DNA of 6,322 bases, taken from Thermofilaceae archaeon (GTDB lineage: Archaea; Thermoproteota; Thermoprotei; Thermofilales; Thermofilaceae). The position numbers and the translations under genes were made by a program. The stretch lies in the NCBI GenBank assembly GCA_027027675.1, contig JALVKT010000008.1, positions 1 through 6,322 of the forward strand, written 5' to 3'. Below are positions 1-6,121 of this stretch, piece by piece. How positions within the stretch are numbered: the stretch's first letter is position 1; each line of letters begins with the position of its first letter. The notes under the pieces were generated by a model. It saw nothing but the letters and a program-made list of their open reading frames with translations. It made no database searches and was not told the DNA's origin.

Positions 1-809
1 CTCGAAGCGTACGCGTGGGCCAGGAGGGCGGCCGCCACCCCCAGGGCGAAGGGGAACCAGTACTGGCGCATGACGAGCTGCTCCGGCTCCGCCTCCACGA
101 GCTGGGCGAGGAAGGTGAAGCCCTTCTCCACGTCGCCCCCTACAAGCCAGGGCGCCGCGACGAGCACGGCAAGGCTGAGGAGGCCCGCCGCTGCGCCTGG
201 AAGCGTCTCCCTGTAGCCGCGCCTAAGCGCTAGGGAGGCGAGGAACATGGTAACGGCGTAGAAGAGGGCGACGCCGTAGTCCAGTATGTGGGTGAGCGCG
301 GTGAGGGCCAGGGCTGCGAGGAGGCCGGCGAGGCGTCCCCGGGAGGGCTCGCGCGCGTAGAGGTACTCGTAGAGGATGAAGAGGTTGAGCCAGACCAGCC
401 CCACCGCGTTCTTTACGAAGTCGCTGTAGAGCTTCACCGTGAACGGGTTCACGGCCACCGCGAGGCCAGCGGCCACGCCGGCCACCCTAGACCCCGTGGC
501 CCGCCTCACCAGCAGGTACACGGGCACGGTGGAGAGGGCCGTTAGGAGCGTGGAGCCCAGCTTCACCGCCATGAACGGGTCGCGCAGCACAAGGTAGAAG
601 GCGGCGAGGAGCAGGAAGGCGAGCGGCGGGTCGGGGTACTTCAGCGCGCCGTGCCTCAGGAGCCACTCCACCTGCACCACGTAGTAGGGACCGTCAATCC
701 CCGGGAGGAGCGGCGTGGAGAGCATCGGCGGCAAGAGGAATGCCACAGCCGCCCCATACGCGGCAACCATAGCCGCGGCGTCGGCCACGTCCACCCTAGA
801 ATCCATCAT
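1..809 (-). CDS. Multi-pass membrane protein, GT-C-type glycosyltransferase-like (partial, C-terminus outside window)
   Basis: The frame is open from ATG at 809 to the window edge, giving 269 residues with no stop. It is very hydrophobic, with helices at about residues 12-34, 62-78, 84-101, 108-122, 133-151, 158-172, 176-194, 204-222 and 251-268. After the first helix comes an extracytoplasmic-type loop containing PGIDGPYY (35-42, Asp39) and KYPDPP (57-62). Families with the GT-C fold (PMT/ArnT/RgtA-like, using polyprenyl-linked sugars) place a catalytic Asp in this first outer loop, so Asp39 is the candidate. DFVKNAVG (130-137) and LTHILDYG (172-179) resemble the helical core of archaeal members. 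If the assignment is right, it would add sugar to lipid or protein at the outer face of the membrane. That function is inferred; other polytopic enzymes remain possible. Two ATGs are adjacent (809 and 806); the first lies about 24 bp from the TATA centre, so a leaderless mRNA is likely. Confidence 0.8.
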   Translation of the reverse strand, partial: MMDSRVDVADAAAMVAAYGAAVAFLLPPMLSTPLLPGIDGPYYVVQVEWLLRHGALKYPDPPLAFLLLAAFYLVLRDPFMAVKLGSTLLTALSTVPVYLLVRRATGSRVAGVAAGLAVAVNPFTVKLYSDFVKNAVGLVWLNLFILYEYLYAREPSRGRLAGLLAALALTALTHILDYGVALFYAVTMFLASLALRRGYRETLPGAAAGLLSLAVLVAAPWLVGGDVEKGFTFLAQLVEAEPEQLVMRQYWFPFALGVAAALLAHAYAS

Positions 810-826
810 GTGGGCCGCGCATGCCA

Positions 827-838
827 GGGATATAAGGG
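827..838 (-). promoter_or_regulatory. TATA promoter of the GT-C-like gene
   Basis: Read on the minus strand this is CCCTTATATCCC, with the TATA core TTATAT at 835-830. Its centre is about 24 bp from the ATG at 809, the usual archaeal TATA-to-TSS distance, so transcription should start at or next to the start codon. No ribosome binding site precedes the ATG. Confidence 0.65.
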
Positions 839-843
839 ATGGC

Positions 844-871
844 CCCGGAAAAACCTGGAAAAGCCTGGAAA
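844..871. repeat. Three CCYGGAAA repeats with exact 10-bp period
   Basis: Copies lie at 844-851 (CCCGGAAA), 854-861 and 864-871 (both CCTGGAAA), each followed by A or G. The A-runs therefore recur once per helical turn. The array sits just upstream of the minus-strand TATA box and about 36-63 bp upstream of the plus-strand TATA box, between two divergent genes. It could be a set of regulator half-sites on one face of the helix, or phased A-tracts that bend DNA. Regulatory function is inferred from position and spacing only. Confidence 0.55.
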
Positions 872-906
872 GCGTCTCCAGCCCGCCCGAGGGGGAGGGG
901 CAACGC

Positions 907-914
907 TAGTATAT
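907..914 (+). promoter_or_regulatory. TATA promoter of the 198-aa hypothetical gene
   Basis: The element TAGTATAT has its centre about 24 bp before the GTG at 935, predicting a leaderless transcript. This spacing is the main reason for choosing GTG 935 over the in-frame ATG at 839, because translation from 839 would run through the promoter itself. Confidence 0.6.
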
Positions 915-922
915 GCGCCGCC

Positions 923-932
923 CCCTATAGGG
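923..932. promoter_or_regulatory. Palindrome between TATA box and start of the 198-aa gene (possible operator)
   Basis: CCCTATAGGG is a perfect 10-bp palindrome between the TATA box and the GTG start, ending two bases before the GTG at 935. A repressor bound here would be placed to block RNA polymerase at the transcription start, a common site for archaeal repressors. Palindromes of this length also arise by chance every 1 kb or so, so only the location makes it notable. Confidence 0.3.
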
Positions 933-934
933 CT

Positions 935-1531
935 GTGGACGACTGGGAGCACGTAGCGAGGCTCGCCGGCGCCGAGCCCCACCAGCTCGTGGCGCGGGCC
1001 GTCAACGCCGCCGCGCTCCTAGGCCTCCCCATCGAGTTCAGGGTTACGCGCCGCGTAGCCTACATCAGGTGGGGGAGGCGGGGCGCCTACTTCAGGATAG
1101 CCGTCGCATCGCCCGTCTCCGGGGAAACCTTCCAGGTAGGCCTGCGGATGTACGAGTCTGACTTCGGAGTCCTAGCCGAGGTCTCCCCCAGAGGCGTAAA
1201 GCTTCTCCCCTGGCGCCTCCCAGACTACCTCGCCGTCCCCGGAGACCTAGTAACCACGCACGTGAGCGACGTCTGGAAGGCGAGGCTCAGGGCCGCCTGG
1301 GACGGCCTCCTAGAGCCTGGGGAGCCGCCGCGCAGCCTGCTAGAAGCCGCCCGCGACGCCATCGCGGGCGTGGAGGGCCTACCCGGCAGGTGGAGCTACA
1401 TCCGCCAAACCCTCGACTACGTCTACGGGGATCCGGGCCGCCGCGTCTACCCCCTCTGGCTAAGCAGCATAACAGGCTCCGCCTCCCTCTCCAAGGTAGC
1501 CCTCCGGGAACTCGCGGGGAAACACGAGTAG
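935..1531 (+). CDS. Hypothetical protein, 198 aa, soluble, unrecognised family
   Basis: I do not recognise this protein. The chosen GTG start gives 198 residues beginning MDDWEHVARLAGAE. It has no signal peptide, no membrane segment and no cysteine, so it is probably cytoplasmic. Residues 1-30 look helical. Residues 32-90 look like beta strands and hold a basic, aromatic patch (FRVTRRVAYIRWGRRGAYFR, 35-54). Residues 105-195 look mostly helical, with Trp at 114, 122, 153 and 175. It is divergent from the GT-C-like gene over a 125-bp shared control region and convergent with the ABC permease, so it is probably transcribed alone. GC-biased third positions match the neighbours, supporting a genuine gene. 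The Arg-rich strand region could contact nucleic acid, but no motif supports a specific function. An in-frame ATG at 839 would add 32 low-complexity residues and is less likely. Confidence 0.75.
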   Translation: MDDWEHVARLAGAEPHQLVARAVNAAALLGLPIEFRVTRRVAYIRWGRRGAYFRIAVASPVSGETFQVGLRMYESDFGVLAEVSPRGVKLLPWRLPDYLAVPGDLVTTHVSDVWKARLRAAWDGLLEPGEPPRSLLEAARDAIAGVEGLPGRWSYIRQTLDYVYGDPGRRVYPLWLSSITGSASLSKVALRELAGKHE

Positions 1532-1570
1532 CTGGTACTGAAGCCTGCCATGTCCCCCGGCGGGTCTCAC

Positions 1571-1580
1571 GTTATTTCTT
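1571..1580 (+). terminator. Possible T-rich terminator in the convergent gap
   Basis: GTTATTTCTT lies 40 bp after the stop of the 198-aa gene; archaeal termination usually needs T-rich non-template runs. A second run, TTTT at 1632-1635, follows. Nothing comparable is seen on the minus strand just after the permease stop. The remainder of 1532-1676 contains no gene that I can support. Confidence 0.3.
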
Positions 1581-1676
1581 AGGAGATAAGACTGGGTGGC
1601 GAGGCCCTGCCAATGTATTTGTTAGACAGCCTTTTCCCCCGGCTTGCAGGGGTCTCCCACTGTAAATTTGTGGTAG

Positions 1677-3362
1677 TTAGGCTCTGAAAAGCTCGCCCAT
1701 CTTCGCGCCTATAGCCTTGCTTGCAAGCACCATGCTTGTGGCGACGACGAGCATGAGCACCATGCCCAGGGCGCTGGCCAGCTCGGGGCCGTTTACGAGC
1801 TCTGTGCTCACCTCGTATATCGTCTTTGTTATCGGGTAGTACTGCTCCCTCAGCGCGAGCATGAGGCTCGTGCTCACCTCTATCATCGACTCCGCGAACA
1901 CGAGTATGGCGCCGGCAAAGATGTTGGCCGCTATGAGGGGCAGGGTGATGTCCCTGACAACCTTTAAGGGCTTGCTGCCCAGGCTCAGCGCGGCCTCCTC
2001 CAGGCTCCTGTGAACCTGCTGTATCCCAGCGTATATGCTGCGAACCATGTATGGGAGTCGCCTCGTCGTATACGCTATGATGAGGAGGAGCGTGGGGTCG
2101 CGGTAGGCGCTGAGGAGCGGCACGTCGGCGAAGCTGCTGAGATAGCCAAACGCCAGGGCTATCCCGGGGATCGCGAGGGGCCACATGGACACCGTGTCGG
2201 CCAGGTCGCGGAGGGGCTGCGGAAGCTTCCCCCTGCTCGCGACGTATGCGGTGGCCAGGCCTATAAGGGCTGCGAGCGCGGTGGCCGACACGCTGTAGAA
2301 GATGCTGTTCCTGATCGACGTGGCCGTGAGGGTGTTCGTGAATATGGACTGGTAGTATTTAAGCGTGAACTCCTGGGGCAGTACGCTCATGAACCAGCGG
2401 CCAGACACGCTTAGGAGCGCTATTGAGACGTGGGGGAGGGCCGCCACCGCTATCCACACCGCTATGAGCGTGGAGACGGCTGCCTCCACGGGGCCTGTGA
2501 GCCTCGGCCTCTTCCTGGCTATATGGCCCCGCCCCAGCATCTCGTAGCTCCTAGCAGCGGTGTACCGCTTTATACCTATGAAAACAAGGCTTATCAGCAC
2601 CAGCACGAATACTGTGAGTGCGTAACCCATCGGGTTCTCATGAAGCTCCATGCTCATCGAGAAGATCTGGACTGGGACGACCTTGTAGAAGCTGAACATG
2701 AGGGGCGTGCCCAGGTCCGTGAAGCTCCAGATGAACACTATGGCGGCGGCCGCCGCGGCGCCCGGCAGCGAGAGGGGCAGCGTGACGGTGAGGAACTTGC
2801 GGAGCCCCGTGACGCCCAGGGTCTCAGCGCTCTCCTCGAGCGTTGGGTCGATGTTCGAGAGGCTGGCTGCTATGTTGAGGTACGCTATGGGGTATAGGTG
2901 GAGGATCTCCAGCAGTATTATCCCCACCATCCTGTTCGCGAACCAGTCTATCGGCGCGCTTATCAGGCCGAGCCTCATCAGCAGGAGGTTTATCGAGCCG
3001 TACCTTGCGAAGAGCTTCAACATGCCTATCGCGCCGACGAAGGGGGGCACTATGAAGGGTATGAGGAGCAGCGACTCGTACACGCCCCGAAGCCTAAACT
3101 CGTACCTCACCATCACGTAGGCGAGGGCGTAGCCTACGAGTATTGTGACGACCGTGCTGGCAGTCGCTATGTAGAAGCTGTTGTATATGCTCTGCCTCAG
3201 AACAGGGTCGCCGACCATTATGGCGAAGTATTCGAGGCTGGGCGCACCCCTTATAAACAGGGCCCTATAGAACACGTAACTCAACGGGTAGGCGAGGAAC
3301 ACGGCGAAGTACGCCATCACGAGGGCCCACAAGGCCAGGCTTCCAAGGCTCACCTCCCTCAT
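1677..3362 (-). CDS. ABC importer permease with two fused membrane domains (Fbp/Afu/Thi type)
   Basis: This 561-residue integral membrane protein is the transport channel of the importer, with two binding-protein-dependent permease domains in one chain, as in FbpB and ThiP. About 12 helices are visible: six in each half, with a basic linker near residues 265-290 (KRYTAARSYEMLGRGHIARK). Each half has the cytoplasmic EAA loop that couples to the ATPase: EESAETLG with downstream LP at 176-196, and LEEAALSLG with downstream LP at 454-475. A single fused permease can complete the channel, which fits the absence of a second permease gene. It starts 12 bp after the ATPase stop. GGGGTG, seven bases before the ATG, is a one-mismatch Shine-Dalgarno match, so it is translated as the second gene of an operon. 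The length is usual for the fused class. The substrate is not determined by this gene. Confidence 0.93.
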   Translation of the reverse strand: MREVSLGSLALWALVMAYFAVFLAYPLSYVFYRALFIRGAPSLEYFAIMVGDPVLRQSIYNSFYIATASTVVTILVGYALAYVMVRYEFRLRGVYESLLLIPFIVPPFVGAIGMLKLFARYGSINLLLMRLGLISAPIDWFANRMVGIILLEILHLYPIAYLNIAASLSNIDPTLEESAETLGVTGLRKFLTVTLPLSLPGAAAAAAIVFIWSFTDLGTPLMFSFYKVVPVQIFSMSMELHENPMGYALTVFVLVLISLVFIGIKRYTAARSYEMLGRGHIARKRPRLTGPVEAAVSTLIAVWIAVAALPHVSIALLSVSGRWFMSVLPQEFTLKYYQSIFTNTLTATSIRNSIFYSVSATALAALIGLATAYVASRGKLPQPLRDLADTVSMWPLAIPGIALAFGYLSSFADVPLLSAYRDPTLLLIIAYTTRRLPYMVRSIYAGIQQVHRSLEEAALSLGSKPLKVVRDITLPLIAANIFAGAILVFAESMIEVSTSLMLALREQYYPITKTIYEVSTELVNGPELASALGMVLMLVVATSMVLASKAIGAKMGELFRA

Positions 3363-3369
3363 CCGTAGG

Positions 3370-3375
3370 CACCCC
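3370..3375 (-). promoter_or_regulatory. Ribosome binding site of the permease gene
   Basis: Read on the minus strand, GGGGTG lies seven bases before the ATG at 3362 and overlaps the final G of the ATPase stop codon TAG. It differs by one base from GAGGTG in the archaeal consensus. It shows that this internal operon gene uses a Shine-Dalgarno signal, whereas the first genes of transcripts here appear leaderless. Confidence 0.55.
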
Positions 3376-4397
3376 TAGAACACCACTATCTGCTCCGGCT
3401 CAACTCTCACGCCCACCTCGTCGCCCTCCCCAAACCACCTCTCGCCGGCCGGAAGCCTGGCCTTAACCTCCACTCCGCCAGCGTCGAGGTACACGTCCTC
3501 GTAGAAGCCGTAGTACAGCACGGCCTTCACGCGCAGCCCCCGCCCCTCAACAATCCTCACCGACTCCGGCCTAAACGCGACGGTAACCCTTCCCTCCCTA
3601 GAGCCGCCCGGCAGCCTCATCCTCCCCAGCGGAGTATCGGCCTCGCAGACGCCGCCACTGCAGGAGACGTGTGCCTCGAGAAAGTTTATCTCCCCTATGA
3701 AGTCGGCGACAAACCTCGTCTTCGGGCTCCTATACACCTCCCTGGGAGAACCGACCTGCTCGACGACCCCTATGTTCATCACGGCTATGCGGTCGGCCAT
3801 GCTGAGCGCCTCCGCCTGGTCGTGGGTCACGTACACCGTTGTTATTCCCAGCTCCTTCTGGAGCAGCCTAAGCTCACTCCTCATCCTCGCCCTCAGCTTC
3901 GCGTCAAGGTTGCTTAGAGGCTCGTCTAGGAGGAGAACCTCAGGCTCCACAACGAGAGCCCTGGCCAGGGCGACGCGCTGCTGCTGGCCCCCGCTAAGCT
4001 GGTTCGGGTACTTCTCCTCCATGCCCCTCAGGCCGACGAGGTCGAGGGCCCACTTAACCTTCCTGTCAATCTCGTCCCTGGGGAGCCCCCGGGCCTTGAG
4101 GCCGTAGGCGACGTTATCATAGACCTTCATGTGGGGCCAGAGCGCGTAGTTCTGGAAGACCATCCCAATGTTCCTCCTGTAGGGGGGCACGTCGTTGACG
4201 AGCTTGTCCCCAAAGTATACTTCTCCCTCGTCTGGCGCGTAGAGGCCGGCTATGATCCTAAGGGTTGTAGTCTTGCCGCAGCCGCTTGGGCCGAGGAGGA
4301 AGAAGAGTTCTCCGTCGCGGATATCTATGCTTATCCCCCGTAGGGCCTCGTATTTCCCGAACCTCTTCTTGACGTTGACGAGCCTGACGGAGACCAT
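3375..4397 (-). CDS. ABC importer ATP-binding protein with C-terminal TOBE domain
   Basis: This 340-residue cytoplasmic ATPase powers the importer as a dimer docked on the EAA loops of the permease. All nucleotide-binding motifs are intact: A-loop Tyr16, Walker A GPSGCGKT (36-43), Q-loop Gln82 in FQNYALWPH, signature LSGGQQQR (134-141), Walker B VLLLDEP (154-160), D-loop SNLD (162-165) and switch His192 in VTHDQAEAL. Residues from about 238 form the TOBE-type regulatory region with PESVRI (277-282). This is the length and layout of the PotA/FbpC/MalK (CUT1-like) ATPases; the FbpC/AfuC or generic spermidine/iron label depends on the partner genes. The TOBE region contains CSGGVC (246-251), two cysteines that might form a disulfide. 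It is first in the operon with the permease. The ATG at 4397 fits the family N-terminus and lies 29 bp from the TATA centre, so any leader is only a few bases. Confidence 0.95.
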   Translation of the reverse strand: MVSVRLVNVKKRFGKYEALRGISIDIRDGELFFLLGPSGCGKTTTLRIIAGLYAPDEGEVYFGDKLVNDVPPYRRNIGMVFQNYALWPHMKVYDNVAYGLKARGLPRDEIDRKVKWALDLVGLRGMEEKYPNQLSGGQQQRVALARALVVEPEVLLLDEPLSNLDAKLRARMRSELRLLQKELGITTVYVTHDQAEALSMADRIAVMNIGVVEQVGSPREVYRSPKTRFVADFIGEINFLEAHVSCSGGVCEADTPLGRMRLPGGSREGRVTVAFRPESVRIVEGRGLRVKAVLYYGFYEDVYLDAGGVEVKARLPAGERWFGEGDEVGVRVEPEQIVVF

Positions 4398-4421
4398 CTG
4401 CCTCGATTTTCATTTTACGGA

Positions 4422-4430
4422 GAATATAAA
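4422..4430 (-). promoter_or_regulatory. TATA promoter of the ATPase-permease operon
   Basis: On the minus strand the element is TTTATATTC, preceded by CAAATC, which fits a BRE with AA two bases before the TATA box. Expected transcription start is near 4402, about five bases before the ATG at 4397. An out-of-frame ATG at 4413 lies upstream of that start and should not be in the mRNA. Confidence 0.65.
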
Positions 4431-4502
4431 GATTTGCCGCTTAGGGCCTTCACCGGAGAGGCGGCGTGCATGGCTGAGGGTATATTACATTGTTGGTGAA
4501 TT

Positions 4503-4511
4503 GATATATAG
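4503..4511 (+). promoter_or_regulatory. Distal TATA element upstream of the binding-protein gene
   Basis: GATATATAG within GAATTGATATATAG nearly repeats the proximal promoter GAATAATATATAG, displaced by 42 bp. If used on the plus strand it would give a leader of about 40 bases with no visible Shine-Dalgarno sequence. Because TATATA is symmetric it could also act toward the minus strand or be a duplicated, inactive promoter. Confidence 0.35.
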
Positions 4512-4544
4512 GAGCCGATAACCGTCGTTTGTCGAAAACCGAAT

Positions 4545-4553
4545 AATATATAG
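4545..4553 (+). promoter_or_regulatory. Proximal TATA promoter of the binding-protein gene
   Basis: AATATATAG has its centre about 24 bp before the ATG at 4572, the expected position for a leaderless transcript, and is preceded by the purine-rich GAAAACCGA. No ribosome binding site is seen between it and the ATG. Confidence 0.7.
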
Positions 4554-4571
4554 CTTTGCTGTTATTTCTAC

Positions 4572-6086
4572 ATGATGCCGGAAAGTAGGCTCGGAGCAAC
4601 CGGTACAGCGGCACTGCTTGCAGCGCTTCTACTACTATCAGCCCTGCCCCTCACAGCCCAGGCACAGCCCCAGGCGAAACTCGTCATAATAACCCCCCAC
4701 TGGGAGGGGATCAGGAAGGAGTACGACGCGGCCTTCAAGGCCTGGTATAAGCAGAAACACGGCGTAGACGTCGAGATTGTATGGGAGAGCATGGGCACAA
4801 GCGACTGTGTACGCGCAATCGAGGACTGGTACTCCAAGCATAAGGAGGGCCGCTGGGACATAATGTGGGGCGGCGGCGTCGACCCCTTCCTAAAGCTCAA
4901 GTCTGAAGGCCTCCTCGAGGCGTTCCCGCCGAGCGAGGACAGCGAGTTCGCGCAGATACTATCCCAGATACCCAAAGAGTTCAACGGCATACCCGTCTAC
5001 GACTACAAGGACTACATGTGGTTCGGCACCGCGCTGAGCGGCTTCGGCATAATATACAACAAGCCGCTCCTCAAAAAGCTGGGCCTCCCAGAGCCCAAGA
5101 CATGGGCAGACCTAACCGACTACAAGATGCAGGGATGGGTTGGCAGCGCCGACCCGAGGCACAGCGGCAGCACCCACATGGCCTACGAGATCATACTCCA
5201 GGCCTACGGCTGGGAGAAGGGATGGGCGATAATAACCGAGATGGGCGGAAACATCAGGGACTTCCCCGAGCACAGCAGCGCCATACCCAAGGCCGTGGCC
5301 AGCGGCCAGCTAGCCTACGGCCTGGCCATCGACTTCTACGCGTGGGCCCAGATAGCGAAGGTTGGCAGCGAGAACATTGGCTACGTGATGCCTGAGGGGC
5401 TCACAGTGATAAACCCCGACAGCATAGCAATACTCAAGAACGCGCCCCACCGCGACGTCGCCAGGGAGTTCGTCAAGTTCGTGCTCAGCAAGGAGGGGCA
5501 GAAGCTCTGGATGCTGCCGGCCGGCAAGTACCCCGACGGCCCCAAGAAGTACACGCTCGGCAGGATGTCTGTCATACCCAGCCTCTACGACGAGCTGAAG
5601 GACAGGAGCATCGTGCCCGTAAACCCCTTCGAGATTAAGAGCGTTCTCAGATACGACGCCGGCAAGGGCGGCAAGAGGTGGAGCCTCGTAAACGACCTCT
5701 TCGGAGCCCTCATAATAGACACGCACGACGACCTCGTGGCCGCCTGGAAGAAGCTTAACGAGAACAAGGACAAGATGAGCCCCCAGGACTACCAGAAGAT
5801 ACTCGCAGAGCTCACGAAGATACCCCTCACGGAGGACGAGGCGCTCCAGTACGCGTCCAAGTGGAGCGACCAGGCCTTCAGAAACCAGAAGATAAGCGAG
5901 TGGCGCAACTTCGCCGTCCAGAAGTACAGGAAGGTCTCCGAGATGGTGGACCAGGCCGTAGCGAAGGCGCAGGGACAGCCCTCCCAGCCCGGCGCGGCGC
6001 CCAACACGGCCCTATACCTCGGAGCCGCCGTAGCAGTCATAGCCGTCGCCGCAGCCGCCTGGTACCTGGCCAAGAAGAGAAAATAA
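4572..6086 (+). CDS. ABC importer substrate-binding protein with C-terminal membrane anchor
   Basis: This 504-residue extracytoplasmic protein should capture the solute and deliver it to the permease encoded divergently. It has an N-terminal signal peptide (hydrophobic core about 12-28, likely cleavage after AQA at residue 31). The binding domain spans about 35-340, with WDIMWGGGVDP (95-105), GFGIIYNKPLLKKLGLPEP (157-175) and a hinge-side segment LAYGLAIDFYAWAQ (247-260). These are typical of the AfuA/FbpA/PhnS-like binding proteins (SBP_bac_6 type). A helical, charged extension (about 340-465), a Pro/Gln/Ala linker (466-478), a membrane helix (479-499) and the basic tail KKRK follow. Anchoring by a C-terminal helix is known for some archaeal binding proteins. 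Iron-type members have a Tyr-Tyr pair where this has Asp254-Phe255-Tyr256, so the ligand is uncertain; sugar phosphate, phosphonate, polyamine or another anion are alternatives. ATG 4572 is chosen by promoter spacing; ATG 4575 is adjacent. Confidence 0.92.
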   Translation: MMPESRLGATGTAALLAALLLLSALPLTAQAQPQAKLVIITPHWEGIRKEYDAAFKAWYKQKHGVDVEIVWESMGTSDCVRAIEDWYSKHKEGRWDIMWGGGVDPFLKLKSEGLLEAFPPSEDSEFAQILSQIPKEFNGIPVYDYKDYMWFGTALSGFGIIYNKPLLKKLGLPEPKTWADLTDYKMQGWVGSADPRHSGSTHMAYEIILQAYGWEKGWAIITEMGGNIRDFPEHSSAIPKAVASGQLAYGLAIDFYAWAQIAKVGSENIGYVMPEGLTVINPDSIAILKNAPHRDVAREFVKFVLSKEGQKLWMLPAGKYPDGPKKYTLGRMSVIPSLYDELKDRSIVPVNPFEIKSVLRYDAGKGGKRWSLVNDLFGALIIDTHDDLVAAWKKLNENKDKMSPQDYQKILAELTKIPLTEDEALQYASKWSDQAFRNQKISEWRNFAVQKYRKVSEMVDQAVAKAQGQPSQPGAAPNTALYLGAAVAVIAVAAAAWYLAKKRK

Positions 6087-6110
6087 GCTGGCATTCGCGG
6101 CAAAACAAGC

Positions 6111-6118
6111 CCTTTTTC
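6111..6118 (+). terminator. T-rich terminator after the binding-protein gene
   Basis: CCTTTTTC, with five T at 6113-6117, follows the stop codon by 26 bp in the 35-bp gap before the convergent gene. A short T run without a strong hairpin is the usual archaeal termination signal. Confidence 0.5.
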
Positions 6119-6121
6119 TCC

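Noticed and set aside
15..545. Plus-strand frames of 72 and 85 aa near the window start
   Set aside because: They are opposite the continuous membrane-protein frame and have Glu/Gly/His-rich antisense composition.
839..934. ATG 839 as start of the 198-aa gene
   Set aside because: The added 32 residues are low-complexity, overlap the repeat array and TATA box, and GTG 935 has correct promoter spacing.
1562..1656. Direct repeat GGGTCTC at 1562-1568 and 1650-1656 as target duplication of a mobile element
   Set aside because: The 81 bp between copies carry no terminal inverted repeats or transposase remnant, and a 7-bp repeat is expected by chance.
1532..1676. tRNA or C/D-box RNA in the convergent gap
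   Set aside because: No T-loop GTTCRA-like motif, no cloverleaf and no paired C and D boxes at suitable spacing were found.
1579..2184. 201-aa minus-strand frame overlapping the permease C-terminus
   Set aside because: It lies in another frame of the permease, is rich in Arg, His and Gly as expected for a shadow frame in GC-rich DNA, and has no recognisable domain.
2010..3368. Several plus-strand frames antisense to the permease
   Set aside because: They are complementary shadows of a well-supported permease with both EAA loops intact, and their compositions are His/Arg/Glu-rich without domains.
4568..4990. 140-aa minus-strand frame antisense to the binding-protein N-terminus
   Set aside because: It is opposite the signal peptide and binding domain, is Ser-rich shadow sequence, and has no promoter of its own that I can see.
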